Assembly: GCA_947462335.1 (NCBI GenBank)
Contig: OX381710.1
Span: forward strand, 28,675,772-28,739,771
Direction: 5' to 3'
Length of the DNA stretch: 64,000 nt
Source: Harmothoe impar
Taxonomy: Eukaryota; Annelida; Polychaeta; Phyllodocida; Polynoidae
The notes beneath the pieces are model-generated. The model worked only from the letters and a program-made list of their open reading frames with translations. It searched no databases and was not told the origin of the DNA. The translations under genes were made by a program, and so were the position numbers. Each line of letters starts with the position of its first letter. The stretch's first letter is position 1. This document shows positions 44,051-55,270 of the stretch, one piece after another.

Positions 44051-45643
44051 GATAGGAATCCCCCTCCAGTCACCCTATATATATATACGGCACATGGGGT
44101 AGTATCGCTGCCTATAGGGGCAGCAAGAACTCGGCATCAAATAGCAGACCTGTTGCTGTTAACGCGGTATAGGATGGGCGGCCTACCAGCTATCACAAGA
44201 GAGATACAGGAGACCCTATAAAAGGTCCAGATTAAATTCATTAATATGTAGGGCCTCTGTGCAGTTAGTTGTAAATCATATGTATTTTAAGGCTATTTCA
44301 TAATCCATACAATATGAAATAGCCTTCCCTGACACAGTCTCGATTTCCCATCTTCCTGCTCTCATATAATTCCAGTCAAAGAGGTGTGCGTAGTGAGTTG
44401 AAATTGCATCCGACAAGAAGAATACGTTCAGAAAATACAACAGTCTGACCTTTTGATAAGATCGCAGCTATAGAAAGTTGATGGCCAACAACACGTGGGC
44501 TCTGCAGTAATTTGGGACTCTTCTGTTATGAAACTTTGTGGGAAATACGGAGTTCCCATACACTTAACTCATAAACCGATGGAAATCCCTCTATATTTTA
44601 TAGCGTAATTTAAGTAGATGGTTCTCTTTACCACTCACTGAGGCATGACTGAGTAACTATCTGAATCATCAGGCTTTTTAAAGCTTCTACTCACACATTA
44701 GTAGGGGCATTGTGAAGATGAATACGTGGGGAATGAGAATATGAGCCTACCGGTAGCAGCCAAATTGCAACAAATGAGGTATGCTGAACAGAAGGAATTT
44801 ATTAATGGTGATCATGTGCAAATACACATGTAAAATAGATGCGTTGTTTGGACTGTGTTTGGTGAAATACAAGATTCCTGAATGCCATGTACTCAAAAAG
44901 CTCAAAAAGCTCTCCAGTATCAGAAAAACAGATAGTTCCTACTTTCTTTGTCCTTGAAAGTATTGCAACTTTAGTCCTTGAAATATTGCAACTTTCGATT
45001 TAATCTAGAGGTAGTTCTGTGTGTATTAAGGGATTAAGTGTTATGACCCAACAATAAATCCAAAAATAGATTATTTTCTTTTTTATCCTGTTCAAATTAC
45101 GATGAAGATGCTCCTCCCGACGATAGTGTTTGGATTCAATCTGCAATAATTTGATATCACCTTTGATGACTTTTTGGTCGGTTATAATATGCTTCATTCG
45201 CGATTGTGCAATAAATGATATTTGGAAAGTATCAAATTATATATACGAAAAAGCCAAATTAAATCTAGTGAAACTTTACTGAATGTACACCTATTGGGAA
45301 CAATACACCCATTTGGGCCCTTAAACATTCTTTTTATATTTTTAATATGGACGCTTCATGCGATAATAGAATGCTTTAAATGAGACTAATATTCATAAAA
45401 TAAGTAACCTAGATAATTTTCTAAACTATTCTTACCAATATATGCCATGGTGGCTCAGCCTGCTGGCGAAAATAGGTACTACCGGTAAATCTCTACTTGG
45501 CCGTTCATTGAATTCTTTTTATTTTCAGAGGACAGGTTCTTAACCAAACCACAATCACAATTATAGTAAAAACATTGACTATCTATATACTCCCTCCCCC
45601 AGTACTGCTGTACACTGCTGAGTGGGCGTCCTCCTCTCTCCAG
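44051..45643. other. Noncoding AT-rich DNA, no gene seen
   Basis: No motif or frame stands out. If the exon at 45644 is real this stretch would be upstream intron. Confidence 0.3.
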
Positions 45644-45893
45644 CCACCAGTTACTACGGCAGTGCCAGCAAAGGTGTGACGTCACGCCCATTTCCCACGA
45701 CCCCCTCCTGTAACAGGGGCACCGTGGGATGCCTAGACCACCACGCCACGGTCCACATTCGTCCTAATGACTACAATTTCTCTAAAACCCGATGGACTGA
45801 ATTAAAAGGGTCCCTCCAGGAAACAACACGACGGGGCGCGTGCTGTGCCAAGCAACTTCCCCCTAAAACCTTACTGCACCCACTCCGCGACAG
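45644..45893 (+). CDS. Candidate internal coding exon of an unidentified host gene
   Basis: A 250-bp segment with an acceptor (pyrimidine-rich CCTCCTCTCTCCAG ending 45643) and a donor (GACAG/GTGAAA at 45893/45894). One frame is open throughout; the first two bases finish a split codon and the last two begin another. Translation is about 82 residues with ordinary composition and mostly G/C third positions, unlike the AT-rich surroundings. It begins TSYYGSASKGVTSRPFPTTP and contains HHATVHIRPNDYNF and TRWTELKG. I do not recognise the family and found no partner exons. Possible alternatives are a retrotransposed gene fragment or chance. Confidence 0.35.
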
Positions 45894-47180
45894 GTGAAAA
45901 TCAATGTGCTAGGTAACGTGGAAAAGTACATTGAATACAGGAAAATGAGTGGAGAAAAAATGTTTATATCAAATCCTATGGGATCAGTTCTTTGCATTGA
46001 CGTCAACAGAAAAACATGCTTGTCTGGTTGAGGGCATGAAGCGAGTTTCAGCTTACGCAGTCTGTGGCAAAGACGCTAGGGGGCTCCGACTATAGGCAGC
46101 ATTTCTGAGGCAAACTATCAGTCGGGTTAAAGCATACTTGGTGCTTGTTATGTATAATTCACTACTGGATGAGAATCCAGGGACCTGTGTTGTTTTATTA
46201 GTCCTCCAGACGTTGACAACTTTTCAAAGTGCACTATGTGCACTGCACCGCATTGGGAGTCCCTCCAGGCAATGGGTGTGTCTAAATGCCATCAATGATG
46301 CATTGTATACTCAGAGCAAATTAACAATGACAAACAAAAATCTATTAAGTTAGTCTTGAATAAATCATAGGCTTGTTCGTGCCAGCTGTGTCCCCATGTT
46401 TTATTGTGTCAAGTTAAATTGTGTCTTGAGGTTATCAATAAGAAATGTGACTTTATTTCTATCCCTGGCTGGTTTGTTGCTCGCATTTCAGGCCACCTGT
46501 GACGTAGTTACCACTTACTAACGACATGGAGATATAATACTACGCAATACGCTTATCATATTTCCTGTCGTACATTTAGACAAATTCAATACCGATCCAG
46601 CTAATCGCCCACATCCTGAACTGCTGGCATCCCAAACTGCTATCATTATATAACACGTGGGATTTCTTTGTCATATCATATATATCATCTAGTATATTCA
46701 TGTTTGAAAGAATATAATAAAATAAAATAAATTTCCGACCTACCGACCCTAGACTTTCTCCCCATGTTACCTGAAACAAAGCTTTTAGCAAGAATACCAT
46801 AGACGCTTTTGTCACGCCACAAAACCCTTTATTCTACCTTTATCGCTTGTAATATTACGTCATATTACGTCATAGATATGTTTTATGATTATTAATATCC
46901 ATATCTATTATTATTTGTAATATGCACAATACTTTATACATATTTTCAATCTATCTGTCCATCAAAGTACACCTAGACGTCAGACATACCTATTTCTCAT
47001 TTAGCCAAGCCAAGCTTTCCCCCATGCATAATAAATCCAGAGATCACAAGCAGACCCTTATCCCCCTATACAAAGGTAACGGTCGGCCCTCCAGACAAAG
47101 CTCCCACGTGTACATGCTACCTATTATGTAATCTATTACCCATAGTGCACTGGACACCGGCACCCCCACCCGTGGTTCAG
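45894..47180. other. Noncoding DNA with one repeat fragment
   Basis: 46731-46790 is a reverse-strand fragment of the GGCCAAAAAAAA family (CCGACCTACCGACCCTAGAC, then CCATGTTACCTGAAACAAA). TATTACGTCA is tandem at about 46853-46872. No gene seen. Confidence 0.4.
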
Positions 47181-47189
47181 CGCACGCCA

Positions 47190-47468
47190 CATGTTAAAGC
47201 CATGAATATATAATTATCCAATCAAATGTCAAATGTATATTATCCAATGAAAACCACTGTTACATCTACTTTCGGTCACATGGGCACCGCCTCCACCTGC
47301 CGGGCACCTGTACTTATACCCCGGTCAGATGGAGGAGGAAATCACTTATCATTCTACTACCATCTATACTGAGCCCTAGTGACTGGTACTCTGATATTAA
47401 TATTATTATTAATAAAAGATACTAAGTACTGCGATTGACGTCTCATCTCTCATCTTTACGCCCCACAT
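47190..47468 (+). repeat. Possible solo LTR
   Basis: Starts TGTTAAAGCC and ends CGCCCCACA. It contains two CCAAT boxes, an ACTTATACCCC TATA-like site (about 47311) and AATAAAA (about 47410) in LTR order. 58012-58345 has a similar order of words. No clear target duplication, so boundaries are tentative. Confidence 0.3.
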
Positions 47469-47849
47469 TGATGTGGAAGGGATTTTCCCAGCCACACTAA
47501 AATACAGTATGGCAAGCCTAGTTGAACTTCACAGCATTAAAAATGCAGTGTATAGAACAAAACATCATCCTATTAAACTGAATTCTACCGTATCTTCCTA
47601 ATTTCATTTTAATCTTTAAAAAAAAGAGAAAAAGCTATTTGCCACACCTGTGTCGGTATAATAGATGACCGGTTAATTGTATACATAAGTTTATTGATTA
47701 GTCCATAATTCAGTTAACGTTCAGAAAAATCAATACGTCTGGCACATAAATAGCTTTTATTTCCTGAGGTTACTAAGTGCATTTGTTGTTAAATGTTTTA
47801 ATGTGTTAATAGGTTCATGGCTATATAGAACGTAGAGCCTTGACACCAA

Positions 47850-48244
47850 GGCCAAAAAAAAAGAAGGTGTGTTTCCAGTAACATGGTCCTGGAGACATGA
47901 CCCGGCCGGTCGGATTTTTTTTGTTTTTGTTTTTTGTTTTGGGCTTCCTCCCCTGAAGACCTGTGATTACCGTGAATTCCTGAGTATTTGATTAGAATTT
48001 TTTTTTAATCCAGCAGGGGTGGTGCCCAGACCCCCACGATTTCCCCTCTGGGTCCACCATTGTCTGATATTCCGATTATCTATTTTTTGGGGAAAATTGA
48101 CTTTTCACTCTAAAATCGTCAATGATTGTCTGATTTACAGACTGAAATATGTCTAAAAATAAAAATTAAAAAAAAGAAATCGCCATTTCTGCCTTGGTAG
48201 ACCCGGTCGGGTGACTGGAAACAAACCTTTTCTTTTTTTTGGCC
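47850..48244. mobile_element. TIR element, GGCCAAAAAAAA family
   Basis: 395 bp. The left end GGCCAAAAAAAAAGAAGGTG then TGTTTCCAGTAAC is inverted at the right (GTGACTGGAAACAAACC then TTTTTTTTGGCC). Subterminal CCGGTCGG is inverted as well. No coding frame; the target duplication is unclear. Related fragments lie at 9300-9372 and 46731-46790. Confidence 0.65.
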
Positions 48245-48423
48245 CAATCAGAGACATAGAGATATACATGAGAAGAATTATATCTCCCAGTCCGGCGGCA
48301 CTACTGACAATTCCGCTGGCCCTTAATGACCTTCACACCTCTCTATATCTGAGGTCTGTACACCAGGGCCGCCTGTGTTATTGCCCTGCCCCCCAATGGG
48401 CTGTTTTCCCTTTAGTCTCTATA

Positions 48424-48634
48424 TTTTAAACCACGGTGGAGGGCAAAGACAAAGGAATCGCACCTTGGGTATATTGCATACCGTGGTTTAAAACAGATAG
48501 ACAATGGTTATGAAAAGGTAAGTAGGATTAACCACAGCTTTCTGGTAGGGCGACTTGGGCTTCGCCCTCGTCTGGCCCCACCAGAAAGCTGTGGTTAATT
48601 CTGTTTACCTTTTCATAACCATTGTCTATCTATT
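48424..48634. repeat. Adjacent inverted repeats forming a large hairpin
   Basis: Arms 48493-48546 and 48580-48633 (54 nt, about 90% paired) enclose a 33-nt loop. Abutting the left arm is a separate 14-bp inverted pair, TTTTAAACCACGGT (48424-48437) with ACCGTGGTTTAAAA (48480-48493). Confidence 0.85.
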
Positions 48635-48639
48635 ACATA

Positions 48640-49440
48640 ACCAGAAATTGACCATATATACACTCAATATCTGGGAACCCCCATCAGACCCCACTGGGTA
48701 CTTCAGATGGTTGAGAAAGCCAGAATATAATTCCAATGTAAGCTAGAGTCAAATACATGAAGCTGATACTTAATAAATCACACTGTATATAAAGAATATA
48801 ACATAGCTTTCAACTCAAATGCAGTTGGTTCAGATCCATTGAATGGGATAGATATAAAAGGTAAGATAAACCTGCCAAGTTTAATGAGATAAAATGTTTG
48901 TCTGTCCTTAATCTGATGTTCTTGATTGGTTTGGATTTGTCCTCATATACACATGCATGTTCAAAAAGTAAGTAATCTTATCTTCATATTGCATCTACTT
49001 TGATAGAGATCAAATTCTAGGATCATATTTAATTCATTTTTGTGTAATTACACTGTCCCCTTGTAAACCAATATCACTCCCTCATTAAATTGCCATCTAC
49101 ACCCCACCACCTCCCAAGATGCCCCCCTCACACCAGGGGGTATGAGCAGCTCCATTACAGAGAAGGAGGATATACGACCTGCTGGGACATTTACTGACCA
49201 TGTCTAATCAAAAATAAGCTGGACCTGCGGTGGCCCCCCTGTTAGAATTTTTCTCTGTATGTCTCTCTCTGCACCAACTCAATTGTTGAATACTTGCCAT
49301 GATATTGTGTAATATATTCAAGGATCCCTCTACCTGTATCATATAATTATATAGTTATATATGGCATACAGATATGATGAACAAATCCGAAGACTGCCTG
49401 GGAACATCTTAAATGAATCGTATTTGTGATAGATATCACA
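48640..49440. other. Noncoding AT-rich DNA, no gene seen
   Basis: No motif or frame stands out. Confidence 0.3.
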
Positions 49441-49442
49441 TG

Positions 49443-51330
49443 TGAACCAGGGCATTTTATCTTTTGTGATACTGTGGTTTTCATTTTTTTGTCACGTTTC
49501 ATCTTGGTCTTTGGTTTTTTTGTTCACTGAATGAGACATGTTAACATGACATGAGTCTTCATATCATGCTGACCTGCGAGGACAGGGATTTTGTGTGTTA
49601 TGTGACATTTAGATACTGTGTTGAGGTGACAAGGGAGTCTTTTGTTAGCTAGTTTTATCTGCAACTGACAAAAAATTGAGAGTGAACTCACAGATGACTC
49701 AGTGTCAGGTAGAGGTGTGAAGGGAAATGTATTATTATCATTGTATTATTATAGTAAGAAAGAGAATGGTATATTGGGAAAAGGGCGCACTCTTGCATTA
49801 ATAGGATGCTTAAAGGCGTGACCCTTGACCTTGATTTTGACCTTGTTCTGACCTACATATCATTCTACACATAACAGGAATGGATTCAGCACCCTTGATT
49901 TACCCTAGTCCACTATCATTCAATATCATCCATTGGTTACGATACCAGGTTCTCTCCAGGATTCCTGACTGGCTCTCCTATTATATCCAGGCTGCACTGT
50001 TTCGGATAGCATGCCCAAATTGTGTGCACAAGTATAGCATATCAGGAACTGACAACTCACTACCTAGGCCTACACCACACAACCTATAGGTCGCATGATG
50101 CAGGTACCCCAAGAAAGTCACACCGAGTGAGGCAAGTCGTGCAAAAAAAGGGGTATACTCAGAAAAGATTTGTACATTAACTTCTTTTTTTTTTGGGGGG
50201 GGGGGGGTACTTGAGCCCAAATTCAAATTTTCATGTCCCCTGATCTTGGCTATCTATGTCTTTTGTCCTCTCATGTCTATGTCCAACACACACTGAGTGA
50301 AAAGCTGCAGAACATGCCATGCACCCGGCCCCCGTACGCTCGAATGCGTCGGACACCATCCTTGTTACAGAAAACGCGGAAAAGGGGTATTTCCAATGAG
50401 TTACCACAGACATGCAATGTCCGTGGTAAGCAGAAAAAGGGGTGCTTTTTGATACAGAAATACGCGGAAAGGGGGTGTATTTGGCACTGACACCCATGCT
50501 GACTTTAAATGTCTGTGAAAACCAGAAAAAGGAGTGCCTTTTTAAATAAAGAAATTGGCGAAAAGAGGTGTATATGACAGACATTCATGTGTATAACATG
50601 CTAGAATGGTTTGGACAGCAAATGAACATGGGACCGCCTACTAGTCTATATCTCTTACATCAAAAGGGTACAGTTTCGAAAAATGTCAGCGTTTTTGGGC
50701 TCCTAAAATCCGTGATTTTGCCATAAAAAGGGTGTTTTATCTACTCTAAAATCCGCGGAAAGGGGGTATTTTTGAAACGAGGATGGCGTCAGTATAGGAT
50801 TAGGAGTGCGGGGACCGGGGCCATGCACCTGCTGACAAACTGAGTGCGGCGAACTGTCACGTGTCCCTTTTAACTCTTCCTTGTGTTCTATGTAAACTAT
50901 CGAGATACCTTCAGTTCTGTGAAGGTATCTGAAGGTTGGAGGTGAAATGTGGTCTCAGAGCGTCTCAAAAAGCGTCTCACCCCATTTCTATATAAGAACA
51001 AAGAGGATTCTGTGCAAAGTGACACTTTGTGAAGGTCTGTAGTTTACTTAGAACCCTACCCTTTAGCATTGGGCTGAAAGGGTTGGTTTTGTGCTGTTTT
51101 GGTGACTTTTTTTCAATATCTATTTTGGATATGAAATATTCCTTTTTTTTCAATCTTTGATGGCATGGATTGGCATTGATCAACACTTATATGCTGCTGC
51201 ATTTAAATATTTTATTTGCACATTTTTCACAGCAAAATTAGAGACAGAATGCAACAGATTTTTTTGGCAAAAATCACAAAAATACCTGTTGTACATGTAT
51301 AAGAACCTGGCACAGGGGTGCCCTGGTTCA
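49443..51330. mobile_element. TIR element, family TGAACCAGGGCA (copy 2)
   Basis: TGAACCAGGGCA (49443-49454) is inverted at 51319-51330. The left end is preceded by the same palindrome-type sequence as copy 1 (TGTGATAGATATCACA). The right 370 bp match copy 1. The interior additionally carries repeated modules built on CGCGGAAA-GGGGT (50360-50780). No transposase frame. Confidence 0.65.
50367..50580 (+). repeat. Repeated CGCGGAAA-GGGGT modules
   Basis: Units of about 90 bp, each with CGCGGAAAaGGGGT(GT)ATTT, a diverged middle and CAGAAAAAGGGGTGCTTTTT, start near 50367, 50453 and 50548. Related single motifs recur near 50140 and 50755. Confidence 0.6.
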
Positions 51331-51413
51331 ATTACTTAATTGACCTCATATCGTATAAAAGTACTACTCATTGGCATTATCATAGTCCCACTGCGTAATC
51401 CTGACCTCTTTCT

Positions 51414-51745
51414 CGCCATCTACTGGTATTTGAACTGTTATCAGGAGTCACTTTAAATCGGCCCCTACAAGTTGCCGTCTTGCACGCACGAGATTATCCC
51501 CAAGACGGCTGCGGACACGGCCAATACAAATGCTGGCACTGATTCAGGCGTCGGCCGGCAGAGGCGCGACGATCGCAGCCAACTCGTCCAAACGAGGCTT
51601 GATGGCGGTCGGCTCTTGTGGGGGAGGTCGGAGGGTGGCAACAGGGGTGGTCTTGGCAGGTGTCGGCACTTCCTATTTACTGGTGCATGGAAGTGGCAGA
51701 GCAGGACTAAACGCCGCATGTCTGCAGTTATAACCGCCATGTATG
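51414..51745 (+). promoter_or_regulatory. CpG-rich block with a CTCF-like site and a short open frame
   Basis: CGCCATCTACTGG (51414-51426) fits the reverse CTCF core. From 51475 CpG is dense. ATG at 51530 opens 67 codons to TAA (51731-51733), with an Ala/Arg-rich start and a hydrophobic VATGVVLAGVGTSYLLV segment. Both strands are open here, so the frame may be compositional. It could be a CpG-island first exon. Confidence 0.25.
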
Positions 51746-53570
51746 AATAATCTAGGAGAGGGCAGGCCTCATGCAGAAATCAGAATGGTAACGTAAGGCC
51801 TGTGGGGGTCTGTGGAGGAATAGTGGCATAAGGGATGGGTGTATGGTGAGGAGTGTGGAGATGGGTGCATGCAATATATGCCAAGGCCACAGCATGCCAT
51901 GGTTAAACATCGTGCACCGGAGGGTGGTCACCCAACGTTGTTTGTAAACAGGAGCACCACTCACGTGCCTCATGAAAATCGGTACACATATTGTCAAAAA
52001 CAAAGTTATACTATATTTACAGTGCCATACAAGAGTAAATAGCATTGGGAAAACCCAATACCATTGCAAATTGAAAAGGTTGACTTACTAGTCCTCACAG
52101 CCATTTGCCTGAGTATTAGCTCAGCTGGTAGCAAATCTCAACAAAGTCAACTACTGCTGTCATTGGCAGCTATCGAACTAGCGTTTTTATTTACAATTGT
52201 ATAGTTTCGGTTTCCAATTTTAATCAATATTCCTGCCATGAATCGATGCAATAGTTACACCTTTCGATTACAGCCAAGCATAAGATAACTAAAAAGAATT
52301 CATAATGCAACGATTCCAATGCTTCATATGGCTTCATTCAGCAGGTGTTTTTTTTACAATAAAGAGGCAGAAGATCCTGCTTGTGGGCCTAGCTAGCGGA
52401 ATGGGGCAGACCAATAAGAGTAGCTACAGCGACGGATTCCCAGCAGTATTTGGTAGACGGAGGCATTTGGTCAATACGGCGGGCGCCTGGACAGACACCG
52501 GTTGATGGTGGTTAGGGGGAGGTACAGGAGACATTGGCAAGTGCCTCCTGGGGCAGCCAGACCCTCTCCAGCTAGCCTCCGGGCATGAGCCACTCTCCAC
52601 CTTGCCGGACCCACCCTCTCCTCCTATGGCACATATCCAAGGTCTGTGCCCTCTATGGGGCGCGTTAGGAATCACTGCCAACCTATAGTATGGCAGACCA
52701 TAACAGCAAAATGAACCGCCCACAATGTATCAAAGCTAAATTGTTTTATTATAATTGATATACGATGTATCTCTAACCAACCAATATGAAAGCGGGTAGT
52801 TGTCAGGGCGTCTACATCTTCATATCAACCTATTTTCTTTCAACTTGCCTTCTCAAGATAATACTGTCATGCACTTGTTTACTCGTAACACACGTTATAT
52901 TGCTCATAAGCAATATATGAATATAGGATCTGAAAAGTATATATGGAAAGTTGTTATTGCTCTATTGGACAACATGGAAACATACGATATTAGGAAAATG
53001 AGCTGGGACTAAAATGTGTTTATGCTCTGGTCACTGCTAGTGACATTGTGATAGAAGATTGTATAAGTTTATATCCAATCACGCACACAATCTAACGGCA
53101 ATATCTATAGCCTTAAACTAAGCTCCTCTGTCCTATAGAGATGTTGTTGTTGGTGGTGGTGGACATTAGCTGACATTGTAGAGTTGGCCATGTGGCCATG
53201 TTGGTACTAGTAGTAGTGCTAGTTGATAGGGAGGCATGGCTGCAGGGTGGTAGTATAGGAGAGATGGGAGGGGGACGGCTGGTGTCTGGGTTTGCTGGTT
53301 TCCGGTGGCTCCAGGTGCCATCTTCCCCCATTATCGCTCAGCCCAATATCGACTGGTCGGCGAGCAACTCAGAGCAAATGTAACGTAGAGGGCATGGTGG
53401 GGTCCATTAACTTAATACGTCGTCCCATCATTCTACCCTTCCCCGGTAGACCCTCCCCCCTCACCAATCTGTTCAGTATCTGTGTTGTTCAATTCTCTTA
53501 GTTCATGATTTTCTCTCAACTTCTTGTCTTGGAGAATTATAAGGAATTTATAAAAGATTGAGCGTGTGAG
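51746..53570. other. Noncoding DNA, no gene seen
   Basis: TATTAGCTCAGCTGGTAGC near 52115 resembles a tRNA A-box region but has no B box. GGTGGT-rich simple sequence lies near 53140-53160. Confidence 0.3.
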
Positions 53571-53572
53571 TG

Positions 53573-53960
53573 GCCTCACAGATGACTCAGGGTAAGCTGA
53601 ATCTGTAGCTTATCATGTACTTAGATATAGTACTCCCTTAGAATTCATCCATTCTGGCATCAAAAATGAATTCCTTGTTAAAAAGTACCCTAAAGTCATG
53701 TGTCATACATGTATGTTATTCCATTTCAGGCCAGCAGGTGGGTGTGGGTGAGCAGGTGGGTGTGGGAGAGCAGGTGGGTGTGGGTGTGCAGGTGGGTGTG
53801 GGCGGCGGTTGCAGGCTGCGGGCATGCACCGCCTTCTGTCCCTATCAAAAAGCCAGTCGATCGGACGATAAACGGCGACGATATGGGTGGTACAGTTTTG
53901 AACTGCTCTGGACCCTCCTTTTAGCCTGACGCTGTTGCTGGCAACTCTCGTGTTGTCTCG
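53573..53960. repeat. Fragment of the TGAACCAGGGCA-family interior with an 18-bp array
   Basis: AAATCATGTGTCA-like sequence, an 18-bp array (CAGGTGGGTGTGGGTGAG, about four units, 53735-53805) and an AGTCGATC block match 430-680 in order. TCACAGATGACTCAG (53578-53592) matches 49689-49703. Confidence 0.55.
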
Positions 53961-54643
53961 AGCACTTCTCGGAGTGCACGAGAAGTCGCAGTGGTGCCAC
54001 CCTTTGGAGGATGGTCGCTAGAGGAACTAAAATATTTTTTTTGTGTTGCTCTGTTCTGGTGACTTTAATTTGAATTTGATTTAAACGTTTTAGATGGTTG
54101 TTTATTGTGTGTTTGAGGGTATTTCGAGTGTAGGAGATGGCATTTCTGCGTGTGAAGAGAGAAATATTGGACAGATTGGCAAACCTTGTCATTTCTATCT
54201 TTGCTTTAACACTGGAGCCTATGTACCTTTCATTTAGAGGGTAGCAATTTAACAGTAGTTAAGAGTTTAAGGAAAAGAGAGAAATCACTACCTAAAGATC
54301 GCAGGAGAAATACAGCAAGAAGGAAAGACATTTACTTTTTTTTTTCAACGGAAACATCTGTCCCCCGATCTTGCCCATCTGTCTTGTTTGTTATGTCATC
54401 TCTATCTGTAATACTGGCTGAATAACAACATTCTCCTGTGTAACAAAAACGTCTTAAACCTTGGTTGGGTCGTTTAGTATTACTCAGTTACCCTGAGTCA
54501 ATAAGGCTAGATATAGCAAGTACTTTTCATATATGGACCACTGCCAATGAGACTAATCCCGATCAAAATTCGACAAAGTACCGTGATGGTGTAATACTAG
54601 CATTTTAAGCATCCTACTATAGTCCCTTACTTCACATTGAATA

Positions 54644-54817
54644 CAGTAAACTCCCTCTAATATGGCCACCCTTGGGACTATGAGAAAGTGGCCGCAAAAG
54701 GATACCGTGGGATGGCTGCATTACAGGGGGTCATTTTCTATACATTGTAGTTTGAGGAATGTCTGCATTAGAGGGTTGGCTGCACTAGAGGGGTGGCCGT
54801 TAAGAGGGAGTTGACTG
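54644..54817. mobile_element. Tc1/mariner-like MITE
   Basis: 174 bp. Ends CAGTAAACTCCCTCTAATAT and (inverted) CAGTCAACTCCCTCTTAACG are followed by GGCCACCC. TA lies on both sides (54642-54643 and 54818-54819). TA duplication and CAGT ends fit the Tc1/mariner group. No transposase. Confidence 0.75.
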
Positions 54818-55169
54818 TAATATCGAGTCATGATCGGATTCAGCCGTTAGCTGTTGTGTATTCCGGAATTACATCATTCGTTGGCCGTCCATAAATTATC
54901 TGTGACTGGTACCCTTTTCTAGTCAACACTCTCTCTCTCTTTAATAGAGGAATCAACCCAAATTCAACTCATCACAGTATATTTCTGTCCACCTCCTATT
55001 CCTTTCACTTCCTCTCCCATGCCTCCTCCTTCTCCTCGCCGCTGCCGCATTCCGCCATCATTACCTTTACTCCACCCAAACCTTGTTTAGGTCTCCAATT
55101 TTACTTTACAGGTTTTATTTCCACAGACGACTGCAGCTCCCCCCCTCCTCTCCATCTACACCTCTGAGA

Positions 55170-55270
55170 GAAGCCCTCGACGCCGATTGGCACAAGGTCT
55201 CGTGAAACGCGAGACTTCGCGTTGACAGAGCTAATCCAACCGGAAGTGTGGCAGCCAGCGCCTCTGGTAG
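55170..55270. promoter_or_regulatory. Promoter-like block
   Basis: GATTGG (reverse CCAAT), an inverted TCTCG/CGAGA pair (55198-55214) resembling the TCTCGCGAGA promoter motif, and CCGGAAGTG (55240-55248) lie within 80 bp. No downstream gene can be identified. Confidence 0.35.

Noticed and set aside
52110..52140. tRNA fragment near TAGCTCAGCTGGTAG
   Set aside because: Only an A-box-like word is present, without a B box or stems.
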